Positions 34,301 to 45,989 of a stretch of 64,000 nucleotides of DNA are shown one piece after another (the first letter of the stretch is position 1; the number at the start of each line of letters is the position of its first letter). The notes beneath the pieces are model-generated. The model searched no databases. It worked only from the letters and a program-made list of their open reading frames with translations, and was not told the DNA's origin. The stretch is from Entrophospora sp. SA101 (Eukaryota > Glomeromycota > Glomeromycetes > Entrophosporales > Entrophosporaceae): NCBI GenBank assembly GCA_958430865.1, contig CAUDNR010001147.1, positions 24,424 to 88,423 on the forward strand, written 5' to 3'. The position numbers and the translations under genes are program-made.

Positions 34301-35100
34301 GATTTTCCATGATTTTTCCTTCTTTTACTACTTTTCTTTTTGCTATTTTTATGAATAATGTTTTTTTTTCCAGTACTATTACTATCATCATCATCATTGC
34401 TTTGAGAGATGTAACTTTCTCCCATATGAAATGCAAAAACATTTTCCAGTACATCAGGATTAACAAAGTCTTTTAATATAAAGGCAAATTTCATACATAA
34501 TGAATTATTATTGCAATTGTTATTAGATTGGATAGTGGTAATATTTCCGTTATTTTCAAAGGAAAAATTTGACCTTTTTGATTTCGAGAATGTAAATAAA
34601 TACTTTGATGGAAAGAACTTTAGAGATATTGTGATTTGTGATTGTGATTCTTCTAATGAAGAGACAGAAAGGTGAGGAATTTGTGTTGTGAGTGATATTA
34701 TTGAAGTTAACCTGGTTGTTAAAGATGTCGTGGCCAGGTGATCAGAGTAATTTCTTATAGGATGATAACATGTTCTGTAATTTGTTATTAGAACAATAGA
34801 CTTTATTGTCATATGAAAAAATATGCAAATATATGAATAAAATATATAAATAAATAAATTTATTATCGCCATATATAATATAATATAATATAATATAATG
34901 CGACAGTTTACTTCATTTGCAATGTCCCTTTGGCCATAAAATTCATCAGTGTCGTAACCACATTCAACAAAGCCTCCATCTGAAGTTTCTTTAGATAATT
35001 TGATTGCGCTTGTTCTATCTATAAATTCTATTGTTTCGCCAGGTAAAAGAGTAATACCTGGCGGTAATAATGATTTTACGTTTTCAAGCTCAAGGGGCAT
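31344..35100 (-). CDS. Myotubularin-family phosphoinositide 3-phosphatase
   Basis: Four exons (35100-34912, 34800-34028, 33919-33441, 33358-31344) join in frame to give 1151 residues, longer than yeast Ymr1. Exon 1 and early exon 2 form the PH-GRAM domain (LLPGETIEFIDR, SIVLITNYRTCYHPI). The phosphatase domain includes YPQDFILPSRI, RFPVVCWKKG, LMRSAQPMVGF and the active-site loop VHCTDGWDRTPQL (CX5R with Cys and Arg present), then LIEKEWMAFGHQFRARGE. The enzyme should remove the 3-phosphate from PI3P and PI(3,5)P2 on endosomal membranes. The tail of about 300 residues is low complexity (Asp, Gly, Ser, Asn runs); I see no FYVE or second PH domain. An Asp-rich insert sits in the PH-GRAM exon. 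Catalytic residues are intact, so it is likely active. Confidence 0.93.
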
Positions 35101-37194
35101 TCTTGAAAGAAGGAAGGGAGGAGTAAAATATTATGTTATATGTCTATTTAAATATTTGCAATATAAGCTTTTATTGAGACAATAGTAATAGTGCGAAAAA
35201 TTTTTTTTAAGATGATGAAAAAAAAATTACAAGTGTTTAAATTATATAAATAAACTGTGGTACGAAAATGAGAAGCGCCACAATCGTACCACTGATATAA
35301 TGTGCTAATACTAAAGAAAGAAAAACCCGATTTCTTTACTTCCGAGCGTCTTTTGTCCCTATTTTTGGTAATTTGGTTTCTTTTATAACTAATCAACCTA
35401 GGATTAGTAAATCTCTAATAGATAAACCAATATTCAAATAAAAGGTATTCATTTTCTCCATTTCTATTTATTTCCTCAAACTCACCACTTCTTGGAGGAA
35501 GTATTTCTCACTCTTAATAATAAATGGAAGCAACAATTCATAAATTATTGAATTCGCTCTTTGTTTCTGAATAATGTTGGTTATTGAAAAACCAGCGTTT
35601 TACTTTTCCGGTTATTCTAATTTTCTATTTTTTTTTTTCCTTAAATCACTTTCTGTTTGAGAAGAAGTGGGAACGCTTTATGCCTTCGCCACAATCACTT
35701 GCTCCGTCCGAGGCTTGCTATTTAGTAATAGCCCTATTCTCTAAACCAAATTTCTTTCAATAATTTACTCCCTCTCTCTGCTTAGGATAATCTTTTTGCT
35801 TATGATTATAACCATTCTTTAGATTTTGTATTTCTTAACTTTTTCGGTTTAGTTGCTGATGTTGTTAATTATTGTCTCTTTTAATTTCATTCTCATTGAG
35901 TATTGTCCCAACGATTCCCTTTAAGTTTACTTTAAATTTGCAGTCTCATTCTTCAAAATAATTTATTTTCAGTTCTTATTGTTCATCGAACGATTTTCTG
36001 CTGTGCCGCAACAATATATTATTATGCGCCTCGGGAAAAAACATAGCCACAATTCAGTAAAAATCCTATTGTCATGTTATAGGAAAAAAGATTACGTGTT
36101 AGTATACTCCACATATCCTTATCAATATAAAAAACTCTTTTAAAAAACATAAATAAATTAGTTATCGTCATATCATGAGATAATCTTAATCTTATCAGAC
36201 CTTTATAAATTAGTCGCGTTTTTGAATAATAAATTATAAACAATAATTATTCCGAGAAAATATCTTTAATGAGACAAACCGCAAGAATGGTGGCAAAAAT
36301 CATTGACAATGAAAATATAAGGAGCAGTTATCCAAGCCATTTTGAAATTGATGGGAAAGATAGTTCCTAGGAAACAATTCCCACTTTAGAATGCCTTCAC
36401 GCTCACAACCATAAACGCAAGCCTAAAGTGTAACCGTTTCTATAGATGAAAAATTTTTTTGCGGATGCGTCGCATTGAGCAGAGCAAATCCTGCAAATCT
36501 TGAATTTTGATTTTTCCGAATTGGAATACAATAGGCTTGGAATAACAAAATGGAGCTATAATAAAAATATTTTTTATCTTTATATTTTTTATCAATTTCT
36601 TGATTTATCTATATATGTGCTCATTTCTTTGTTAAAATATATTTTTTTAAAAAGGGTTAGAATTAATTTAGAATGATTTCATTACTTTTGTCATTTTTGT
36701 CGTACATGCTCAGGGTTTGATTTATTAATATTTTAAATATTTTTATAATAATGATATAAATGGTTAAACGCTGTTTATTTTCACATGACAAATTTTTCAC
36801 TTAAATCAAGAAACACTTCAAGTTTCTGGAAGACGATGATCTTACGATTGAAAGACCCGAAGTATACATTGGACTGGAAAACATAGAAGACAAACTTGGT
36901 TGCTTCACAAACGGATGCAAAATGCATTGTCAACTTTACTAAGAGACACGAATGATTTTCACAATTAATAGTAGTGCAAAAATCATCAAGTATTAAAGAT
37001 ATTCTCGGTAAAATTTTGTGGGTTTCGTATTATTATCTTTGAGATTGAGTTGAACCACAAACTCTAGGGTCGTAATTGAGTTATAACCACTATTAAAATG
37101 TTCAACCCTAGCCCTAGGGCTTTTCCATCGATATTTTAATCTTAACCTTTTACTTTTATTAATAATCTGAACTTATTCATAGAGTTAAATTATT
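35101..37194. other. Gene-poor spacer
   Basis: I see no supportable gene in about 2.1 kb. The 5' part is the promoter region of the myotubularin gene. Slightly GC-richer islands at 35640-35740 and 36280-36480 show no long open frame. They may be eroded repeats. Confidence 0.45.
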
Positions 37195-38460
37195 CAATGA
37201 ACTATCATTACCTTTTAAGCTTTTTGATTTAGCAATTTCATCATTTAATGATTTGTGTACCTGTTGTGAATCGTTACTACTGCTGTTGCTGCTGCTATCT
37301 ATCATTAATAAAATCAATTTCATGCCTTTTTAATTTGAATTTCATCAATTTGATGATTATGAACTTTATCATCAAATGGTGGATTGCATGCAAATACTTC
37401 ACACATTACCATCCCAAACTACAAATATCTGCCTTTTTTTGTATTCTTTGTATTCTTTTTTCCTCCAAGTAGCTCAGGTGCATATATTTTACCTGATTAA
37501 CTGGTTCACATAATTCCAATGTTATCATTATGTAGATCACAATAAACCTTTTTATGTTTCACATAAAGTTTTAAAAATTGTAATGTTGTCTTTTAGTGTT
37601 ACCTTTAAAAGATAGCCATTGCATTAATTTTCCGTTAATCAATAGCAAAAAAATAGGTTGATTAATTTTACAATAATTTATTGTTTATAATGAATTATTT
37701 ATTTTGTTTTAAATAAAACTCTCAACCATCAAAAAAGTCTTTTCTGGATTACTTGAATTATTTAAACTTTTTAATATTATATCTTGAGCACCAAGATACT
37801 AACCTTTTCATTCTAATCAATTATTCTTCATCTTGTCCATGTAGCAGTATATAAATCCACCTTCAGTTAGCTTTGTTACATCTTCTTCAAATTTCTCAAA
37901 AGGTATCCATTCTAAAATATAGTCTGGCAAAGATGTTTTCATTTGACATTGTTGTTATTTCGTTGTCGACAATCACACGTTTCGTTTACAGTTTATATGA
38001 TTTTAGCGTAACATACGCATTGATTATAGAAATCATGATTTCAGAAGCATCAGGAAATTTAGATAAAAAGAAAATTTGGATATTAATTAGTTTGTAGGGA
38101 TATTAATGACTGAATTTCATGCATCTTGAAAAGAATCATCGTCAGAAAAACAAAATATTTCCCGAGTTTTGATTCAAACGAAACCTCAATACTATTCATT
38201 AGCATATATTGTTAATTTGTCTGATTCACACTATTAAAAACAATAATTATCATCAATCACTATAATCACCAAAATAATCAGTGACAATATCATCACCATC
38301 ACCATCATCACATGTAAACTAACTGTCAGTGAGGTGTTTGTCGATGAACGCGACCGGTTATTTCCAGATGTCCAAGTATTGAAAAGACTCTGTAATTGTA
38401 ATCTAATATAACCTTTACAGAATCTATCAGGGTATCTTGTCAATTTACATTTGTTACATT
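37195..38460 (-). pseudogene. Decayed protein kinase of the WTSGN/EWIPF type
   Basis: Reading on the minus strand, pieces follow the order of the large kinase family expanded in Glomeromycotina. First are a Cys-rich N-terminus (CNKC...) and LQLQSLFNTWTSGNN at about 38460-38330. Then LEWIPFEKFEEDVTKLTEGG with a damaged glycine loop lies at about 37930-37865. VYCDLHNDNIG is the catalytic loop, with CDL where HRDL is usual. IYAPELLGG is the APE-type motif, then KADICSLG followed by a frameshift into MVMCEVFACNPPF. Multiple stops and frameshifts separate the pieces. This is a dead copy of a tyrosine-kinase-like gene. Family members show strong copy-number variation between strains (known of the group). 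Confidence 0.8.
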
Positions 38461-39000
38461 CTTTTTTATTTATTGCAAATTCAAAAATTATAAATAAATT
38501 TTTTTTACATTTTCAGAAATTTCCTTTTTTTTTTTTGACTAATGAAAAAAATAATCTTTTCTACTATCTCTGTCAGAATTAGTCAAAGTATCAGTATAAA
38601 ATCAATTCAATATAAAATTTAAATACGAAACCAATTTTTCCTTGTGATGATTAAGAAGTGACATTATATTAACTTTTTAGATCAACTGGACCATAATTAT
38701 AGTCGCTCAAATTCCTTTGAGTAATTTTTCGATTTTTTATTTGTAGAGTCATCATCATCTAAATCAATTGCAGAACTATCTTTGTCTTTAAATGATATTA
38801 ATATACAGCACCGCTAACGTGATGAATCACATTTCAAATTTTATAAATAAATCTTTTAACACAACAAACAAAATAATATCTTCATTTAAAAAAAGTGTTA
38901 ATTATTACAAGTAAAGAATTATTGAGATGATTGTTGTTTATTCGTTTAATACTATAATCAACAGCCATATCAGATTCTTTATTATTTCATCACAATGAGA
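38461..39000. other. Spacer, possibly eroded
   Basis: No gene is seen. Scattered short coding-like stretches on the minus strand cannot be linked or identified. Confidence 0.35.
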
Positions 39001-39560
39001 ATTTTGCTGCTGGAAGAAATGAAAGTCCTGATTTTCCGTCGATTTGCTGAAAAGCCATCAAGATTATTGTTAAATCTAATTTCAATTTTAATTTCATTCC
39101 AATTTTTGTCTTCGAGAGACTCCTCTATTCCTCCTCCGATTCACAAAGGACCTTGAACATTAGCAAAGCACCCATTTGATTCTTTTTCATATTCGGGGGA
39201 ATTAATATCCACAGTTCGTTTTCCGTTTTCACATCTCCCATAATTTTTTTGTGTTCGCCTTCCAGTATCTGATTAATTCCAAATATGCAAATACTTAACC
39301 TTTATGGGCAATTTTCAACGTTGATTCTCATGTTGCTAACCCACCGCCAAAGCTTTTTTTCGCGAAGTAAAGGCCGTTTATCTCCCATCATCGTTCTAAA
39401 CCCAAGCAATGCGACCGAGAATGATTCTTCAGCAAAATTCATACTTATCCTTTTTTTCCTAACAATGATATAGGGAATTAATTCTGGGATAAATAAAAAC
39501 ATAACACTCGAGGTTTTCATATTGATTGGAGATTATATTACATATTGGAAATTTATCCAG
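39001..39560 (-). pseudogene. Coding-like relic of unknown family
   Basis: A minus-strand frame from 39520 to 39302 reads LGFRTMMGDKRPLLREKKLW and continues to MRINVENC. Further pieces (QILEGEHKKIMGDVKTENEL, WILIPPNMKKN) follow in other frames down to about 39130. Composition is that of a real protein, but frames are broken and I recognise no domain. It may be a pseudogene exon set, or part of a larger gene whose other exons I could not place. Confidence 0.4.
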
Positions 39561-42151
39561 AAATTTGATTAATAATTTTTTAATAAAAAGAGTCGGGGAG
39601 CACTTTATATAAATTTTTTTCATTTTTCATGTCTTTCTTCCCCAATACATACATCCATCTTAATACGCTTTGACGTTTCATAAAATCTATTTTTCGTTCC
39701 TTTGTTTTCTTATAATACTTTAAATGAATATCCTGTTCGTTTATCTACCAAAAAATCGAAAGTCTTTTTATTAATCATCATTTTCTTTTGATCAATGTTA
39801 CTTCAGAAGAGTATGTGCTAAACATGCAGTGAGAGATATGATAAAGGTCAAAAATTTGATTTTTGCAAAACAATTTCGTGAAAAGTGATATCGACTACAG
39901 TCAAACCTTGCCACAGCAGATGCATGGAACCAAACAAAAATCATCCACCATTACAGGGATTCGTTGTGGTAACCAAGAATCTTTAGCAAAACTTTTTTTC
40001 TAAAATTTATTTTGCGCAATAAAAATGTTTGCCAATTTTATACTCCAGATAGAAGACAAGCATGGACACTGTAATAATGTAAATACCAAATTGGAAAGAA
40101 AAAATTTTTCTTTGCCTATTTCAGTGTGAGACAAAGAAGGATGAAGATCCATTCATACTTGGAATAACGTAATAATATATTATTCAAAGCAGAATGCATT
40201 TTGGACTCTTGATTTGACCAATTAATTCAACAAATCAAGATAATTATGTAAATTTTTAAAAGCTTTAATACCTGACCTGATTTCCAGATTTCCAAAGTGT
40301 TGATTGTAATGTATACCAATCAAAATCTGTTACATTTTTTGGTTTACCACATGCAGCTAAGTTGTTTATTTTGAATTTTTCTCTGTCTAATAAACCATTA
40401 TTCTCCTGTATGATGATACTAATTTTACATATAGTTTTTGTTTTATTTTAAATATAGTGTTGACTAACTTGTGGTTTTTTTATTTCTATGTCTTTTTGTG
40501 CCTGTTAGGAGAAGGAGGTAATATAAAAACCTCAATGTTAATTATTAACACTTCAATACTTTCTCACCCGTTGAAAAAAAGGTATTTATTCTGATTCTTT
40601 TATTCATTTTATCTTCACATAGATTATTTTTAAAAGATAATGATTTTAAACTCAAAAGTCAACTTGATAAAAAAATATTCTTTACGAGTTGATTATTCAA
40701 ATTAAAACCGACAAAATTTTTTGGAGTAATAAATGTTAAAAAACTAAAATTAACTTTGCAGCTTTTAATATTGAAAGCAATTTTCAATATTTAAAGGTTT
40801 TTTACACACTATATTATGAATTAGTAAACCATAAATCAAAAACAGCGTTAATCATCTAAAGACATCACGTGCTGCTTCACTCGCCGAAAAATTTTGTGCC
40901 GATCTTGCTTCAAAGAAAATCTATTCAAATAGTCTGATGATTATCAACTTTGAAATTTTGCTTTAAAAAAAAAATAATTATGATTTAGAGCTTGAAAGTA
41001 TAAAAATTACATTAGAAGAACAAGGTCTGTGGAAAGATGGTTGTTAAAACATGTAAAAATAATCCGCAAGGTTTTGAAGTTGTCGATTGTTGTACAGATC
41101 GAAATTTATAATTAGAACAGGACCCCGCAAACTTCATAGATGGGTCAGTAACAAAAATTACTGTTTGTTATATGATTTGACCCAGACCAGAATTAAGTTT
41201 AATATATAACTTGACCCTATTAAACCTAAACCCAATCTTTTTTGATGTACATAATAATTTGATCCACAGATTGACCCTATTAATGATTGTTACATTTGTA
41301 AAAATTTTAAATAATTCGACTCTATTATAATTACTGACAAAAAATTTAATTTATATATGAATTTGACCCAGCTGCGAAGTAACCTATCTATGAAGTTTGT
41401 GGGGTCCTATTGGAGCCTGGTTTCTTGTCACAAAAATCACAATTAGGAGACATTTTATCTCAAATATCATTGTGAATTGAACTATATCAAAAGTTTTGGA
41501 GTGCTGTTAAAATTATTCCAGAAAGAACTGTAATTATTCATTTAAATAATTACAGGAAACAGTCACATTTACATTAAATTCAGTGTCACTTTGTAAAATT
41601 AGAAGTTTGCAAAGAGATGTGGGTGATTACAGATTAGACAGATTAGAACTTCAGGAAGGGCGGCTTTATTTGCTGTAAAAAAATATAAATTTCATAGGAG
41701 AGAGTGTTTAGTGAATATGAAAATTTAAATTCAAATTTGTAAAAGATTGCGATTTTGTCACGTGAATAATCGATATAGATGATTGCCGAAATTTCAAATA
41801 ACATAGTAAGGTTACCCAATTTTAAACCATCATAGCTTTTGTTTTTCATGTCTAGACGACTGCAATATAGAAAATTTTTGGGATGTTTAGTAAAGTATCT
41901 TTAGATGATCGCCACTATTTACCACATTGTCATGAACTTTTTCACATTGTGATCCTTTTATATGTCCAGGCCATTTTGAGATCCCATTGTAATTGTAAAA
42001 ATTGTAATTGATTGATTGGGGGTTTTTCTGTTTAGGAGATGATTTACACAAATGCCCTTTTTCGGTTAGAGTTTCCTTTTTTATATATTTAAATTTAATT
42101 CTCTTATTTATAATCCCATATTAATATTATAATTTATTTAAAAGAAAAAAA
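39561..42151. other. Spacer with one MITE and minor relics
   Basis: No intact gene is seen. A short plus-strand coding-like piece (SRAASLAEKFCADLASKKIY) occurs at about 40866-40925, and another near 41600. The MITE at 41119-41408 is annotated separately. The 150 bp before 42152 are the TMEM230 promoter. Confidence 0.45.
41119..41408. mobile_element. MITE with 27-bp inverted ends (aggaccccgcaaac)
   Basis: The left end, aggaccccgcaaacttcata at 41119, pairs with the right end ...gaagtttgtggggtcct at 41408. Twenty-five of 27 positions match. The 290-bp interior is non-coding and carries several tgaccc and attgaccc words. The flanking octamers attagaac and attggagc are similar but not identical, which would fit an aged 8-bp hAT-type duplication. 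Confidence 0.8.
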
Positions 42152-42749
42152 ATGAGCGCTTTTCGTAATTTCAGAAATTCTAGGAGGTACATCAATTTAA
42201 GTGATGACACAGGTTATACAGACGAACAGTTCCAAAGACCTCTATATCCAGGTGAATATTATATTAAAAATAGAAGCGAAAGAATTATAAACATTTGAGG
42301 GATTAAGATGATTTTTTATTTTTATTTTAAAAAGCTCCGTGGAAATCAATTGCTTTAGCAGCTGGTTTATTTGTAGTTGGATCTTTAGGGATTATTTTTG
42401 GATCTCTTATTATGGCTGGTATTGTTTCTGATGAGGTATAACAGCAACGATAATAATAATTATTATTGTAATATATATAAAAATAAAAATAAAATTTAAA
42501 AATAAAATTTGTTAGGCTTGGGATGATAGAGGAAAACCTATTCTTTTCCTTGGATCTTTATTATTTATACCAGGTAAAGTTTATCTTCCTTTCTCTCTTT
42601 TAAAATTATTATTTGAATAATTATAATAATAACAATAATAATATTCTGATATATATATTCTTTTGAAAGGTTTTTATCATGTTAGGCTTGCTTACTATGC
42701 TTATAAAGGATATGATGGATATGATTTTAATCAGATTCCTGATTGGTAA
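42152..42749 (+). CDS. TMEM230: TMEM230-like membrane protein
   Basis: Four exons (42152-42251, 42335-42435, 42516-42573, 42670-42749) give 112 residues, close to the family size of about 120. A polar N-terminus is followed by two membrane spans: [20 protein letters not shown] and [18 protein letters not shown]. The family-typical tail is [20 protein letters not shown]. Human TMEM230 is an endosome and secretory-vesicle trafficking protein; the fungal role is inferred to be similar. It converges with the J-protein gene, leaving only 164 bp between their stop codons. Confidence 0.93.
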
Positions 42750-42913
42750 AACTAACAAGAAAAAAAAAAGATCATATTATCATCATCATCATCATTATCA
42801 TCATCATCATATAATAGTAATATGTGTATTTGTATTTTAAAATATTAAATTTTCTATATAATTTATTTACTATGTATATATTATACAAATACAAATGCAA
42901 AAATATTACTCAT

Positions 42914-43645
42914 TTAAATCATGATTCCTCCTCCACTGCTTCCGAATAATACTAGAGTGCTAACTATTAAAACAATTCTTAATACAGTTCTACCATGACT
43001 ACTTTTTAATTGATTTTCCAAAGATTGATTTTTTTCTTTACTAGATTCTGAATTTGCTCTTCTCAATTCCTCACTATAATGTCTTTGATAATGTTCTTGA
43101 AAATTAAATTTATTTTTAAAATCTTTTGATGACGATGATGATGTATTACTATTATTAGTTTTATGAGTATCATCAGTACGTGAAGTTCTTCTCCTAAAAT
43201 TTGATTCATGAAAATTATGATGTGTATGTTTTCTAACATTCGGTCTATTTGAATAAGAAAATTGTGAATGATTCCATGATCGTGAGAATGATTTATTATT
43301 ATTGTTTTTAAATAGGATAGATCTATCATATTCTTTTCTACTTTTATCATTAATCAATATTGAATATGCCTCATTTATTAATAAAAACTTCTTATGTGCT
43401 GTATTATCTTTTAAATTCAAATCGGGATGATATTTTTTCGATAGCTTATAAAACTGTGACTTGACTAATTTTTTATCGGCATCTAAAGGTATTTCCAAAA
43501 TGTCATAAAGACGACGTGAAACAGGTAATGTTTGAAATATAAACCGTCTTTGTTGTTGATGAAGGATTGTGAATCTGTTAATATTCATCAAAGGTAATAA
43601 CAGCATTATGAATTTTTTTTGTTGGGAAATATGTTTTTTCGCCAT
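42914..43645 (-). CDS. J-domain protein, probably mitochondrial and membrane anchored
   Basis: A single-exon gene of 243 residues. The N-terminal 40 residues are rich in Lys, Arg, Gln and hydrophobics without acids, like a mitochondrial presequence. The J domain spans about residues 45-107 (LYDILEIPLDADKKLVKSQF, then KYHPDLN with the HPD motif, then AYSILINDKSRKEYD). The middle is Asn/Ser/His-rich. A hydrophobic C-terminal segment (VLRIVLIVSTLVLFGSSGGG) could anchor it in a membrane. J proteins stimulate Hsp70 ATPase activity. Human DNAJC4-like or plant mitochondrial J proteins are comparable in layout, but exact orthology is not established. Confidence 0.85.
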   Translation of the reverse strand: MAKKHISQQKKFIMLLLPLMNINRFTILHQQQRRFIFQTLPVSRRLYDILEIPLDADKKLVKSQFYKLSKKYHPDLNLKDNTAHKKFLLINEAYSILINDKSRKEYDRSILFKNNNNKSFSRSWNHSQFSYSNRPNVRKHTHHNFHESNFRRRTSRTDDTHKTNNSNTSSSSSKDFKNKFNFQEHYQRHYSEELRRANSESSKEKNQSLENQLKSSHGRTVLRIVLIVSTLVLFGSSGGGIMI

Positions 43646-43817
43646 TTATATATGTAAATATTGTTTGAACAAAAAAAGTTTTTTGAAATGTCATGTGATA
43701 ATTTTTATTGATCTTTTTAATAATAAATTTTTTCATGAAAAATAAAAAATTAAACTGTAGTATTTTAAAAATAGAATGAACCAAAAATTATATTATTTAT
43801 AAATATAAATCGAAAAT
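43646..43817. promoter_or_regulatory. Shared divergent promoter, 172 bp
   Basis: The J-protein gene and the FAD oxidoreductase gene start back to back with only 172 bp between ATG codons. The gap is A/T-rich and has no recognisable motif that I can assign. It must carry both promoters and both 5' leaders. Confidence 0.6.
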
Positions 43818-45132
43818 ATGTCAGAAACTAGTAATAGTCGCCATATTGTTATTCTTGGAGGTGGTGTTATAGGCTGTTCTATAGCATATCATATAACTTT
43901 ACTCAACAGAGATCCTAACTTAAAAGTGACAGTTATTGAACAAACTGCTATTGGCTGTGCAGCTTCTGGTAAAGCAGGGTAAAAGTTCTTTTATATTTAT
44001 TATCAAAATTATTAATATTATATTAATATTTTTATATTTTTAAAAAAAAAGCTATATATATTACATAATTATAACTTTATTAATTTTATACTTATGATTG
44101 TCATCATCTTAATAATATAATCATCACCACCATCATTATATATGAAAAAAAAGAGGATTTTTAACCTATGATTGGTGTGATAAAGGACCCCTTGAAGATT
44201 TAGCCAGGAAAAGTTTCAAGTTACATTCAGAATTAGCTAAAACTTTAAATGGGAAAAAAAGATATGATTATCGTTTAGTTGAAACATTATCAGTTTCAGC
44301 ATCAACAAAAGCAGGCAGTGTAAAACAGCCACCAACTAATTGGTTGAAAACTGGAGTGATCACCAAGTATAAGCATATTGGCACTAAGCAGACAACAGCT
44401 CAATTACATCCATATAAATTTACAATGACATTGATGGAAGAGGCAGAGTCTAGAGGAGCAAAAGTTATAATTGGGCGAGTTGATGGAATAGAATTTGATA
44501 TGGCAAAAGCCTCAGGTGTAAAAATTTCAACAACAAATGAAATCATAGCAGCTGACACTGTTGTTGTTGCTATGGGACCATGGAGTGGAGAAGTACTTTC
44601 ATGGCTTGTGAAAAAAGGAAATAGAGCTTTTCAACTACCAGATGTATCAGGACAAAGGGCACATAGTATTGTTTTAAAACCATCTGTTCCTATATCAGCA
44701 CATGTATGTTTTGTTTCACTTAATTTAGGACATAGATTTGCAGAACCAGAAATTTATCCAAGACCAGATGGGGAAGTTTATATTTCAGGAGAATGTGATG
44801 AATCAACGCTTCCAGAAAGTGCAGATGGGTACATACCAAATCCAGTAGCTATCAGAAATCTTAAAAATAATGTAAACACAGTTTCTCCAGATGTCTTAGG
44901 ATGTGCACCAGTTATAAAAGAACAATGTTGTTATATGCCAATAACAGATGATGATAAGCCATTAATAGGGAAAATACCATGGTTAGATGGTGTATATATT
45001 GCGACAGGACATTCAGTATGGGGAATTTTAAATTCATCTGGTACAGGTAAAGTTATTGCAGAAATGATTTTAGAAGGTCAAGCAAAATTTGCTGATGTTA
45101 GAGCATTGGCTCCAATGAGACCAAAAAAATAA
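43818..45132 (+). CDS. FAD-dependent oxidoreductase, DAO/TDA3-like
   Basis: Two exons (43818-43978 and 44154-45132) give 379 residues. The N-terminal Rossmann fold has the FAD motif IVILGGGVIGCSIAYH and, further on, VTVIEQ, the acidic end of the second strand. The intron falls in SGKAGGF. The DAO-family substrate part includes GVITKYKHIG, TVVVAMGPWSGEVL, EIYPRPDGEVYISGE and, near the end, ITDDDKPLIGKIPWLDGVYIA, followed by ATGHSVWGILNSSGTG, which closes over FAD. It resembles yeast Tda3 and related fungal putative oxidoreductases linked to late endosome function. The true substrate is unknown. It shares a 172-bp divergent promoter with the J-protein gene. Confidence 0.88.
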
Positions 45133-45989
45133 TGTTTTTACTATTATTATATTTATCATAATTTTTACTAGAATATATAAGATCTTTAATTATAAATAAC
45201 TTTTAATAAATTGCAAAAAAATTGATTGATCAATTATGGTACAAAAAATGGGGTTTTTTAACTTATTTAGGAAAAAATCTTTAATGATTTCTTAAATAAT
45301 GATGGTAATAATAATAAAGTAACCACCTAACGGATTTATTTGGAAAAAAATTAAAAATCGATCAAAAAAAAATTTTATTCACGAGAAAAGTCAATTATAA
45401 TAATATATACTCATATTGATACATACATACATAGATATATTGTTATTATTATGTTATATGATTATTTATTCATCATTCATAATTTATTCATGATTTGATT
45501 CTTGGATATTATCTTTAAAAATAGTATTGAAGTAGATATATATATTAAATATAATAATAATCTTTTTCTCAATAATCTTGAAGCATTAAAAGGTACATTA
45601 AGTTCATTGATATTCGGCGAAATTAATTTACTTGGTTTACTTTAAATCTTTTATGGTTTGAAAACTCTTAATTTTATTTATCTTTTCCATTTACAGTAGT
45701 ACTAATATATTATTCTGCCTGCCTTCAGTTTCGGTGAACATTTATTTAAACGTAAATAACCTATCCGGATTACGACATACTACATTGCAGAGAGTTTAAA
45801 ACAAAACACCTATTGTTAAATTTATTATGCAAAGTAAAGTGAATTAGTTGAATTTCAGATTAGACCAGATGTAAAGGTCAACATTTTAAAATGCAAAACA
45901 TACGTTAAAATTTTGCATATGGATAGATTTGTGTAACTATTTTGAAAGTCATTTATTATGATAAATTTTTCAAAAATATAATAATAAAA
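45133..45989. other. Spacer upstream of the PUF60 gene
   Basis: About 860 bp, A/T-rich, without a gene. The proximal 150 bp should hold the PUF60 promoter. Confidence 0.45.
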
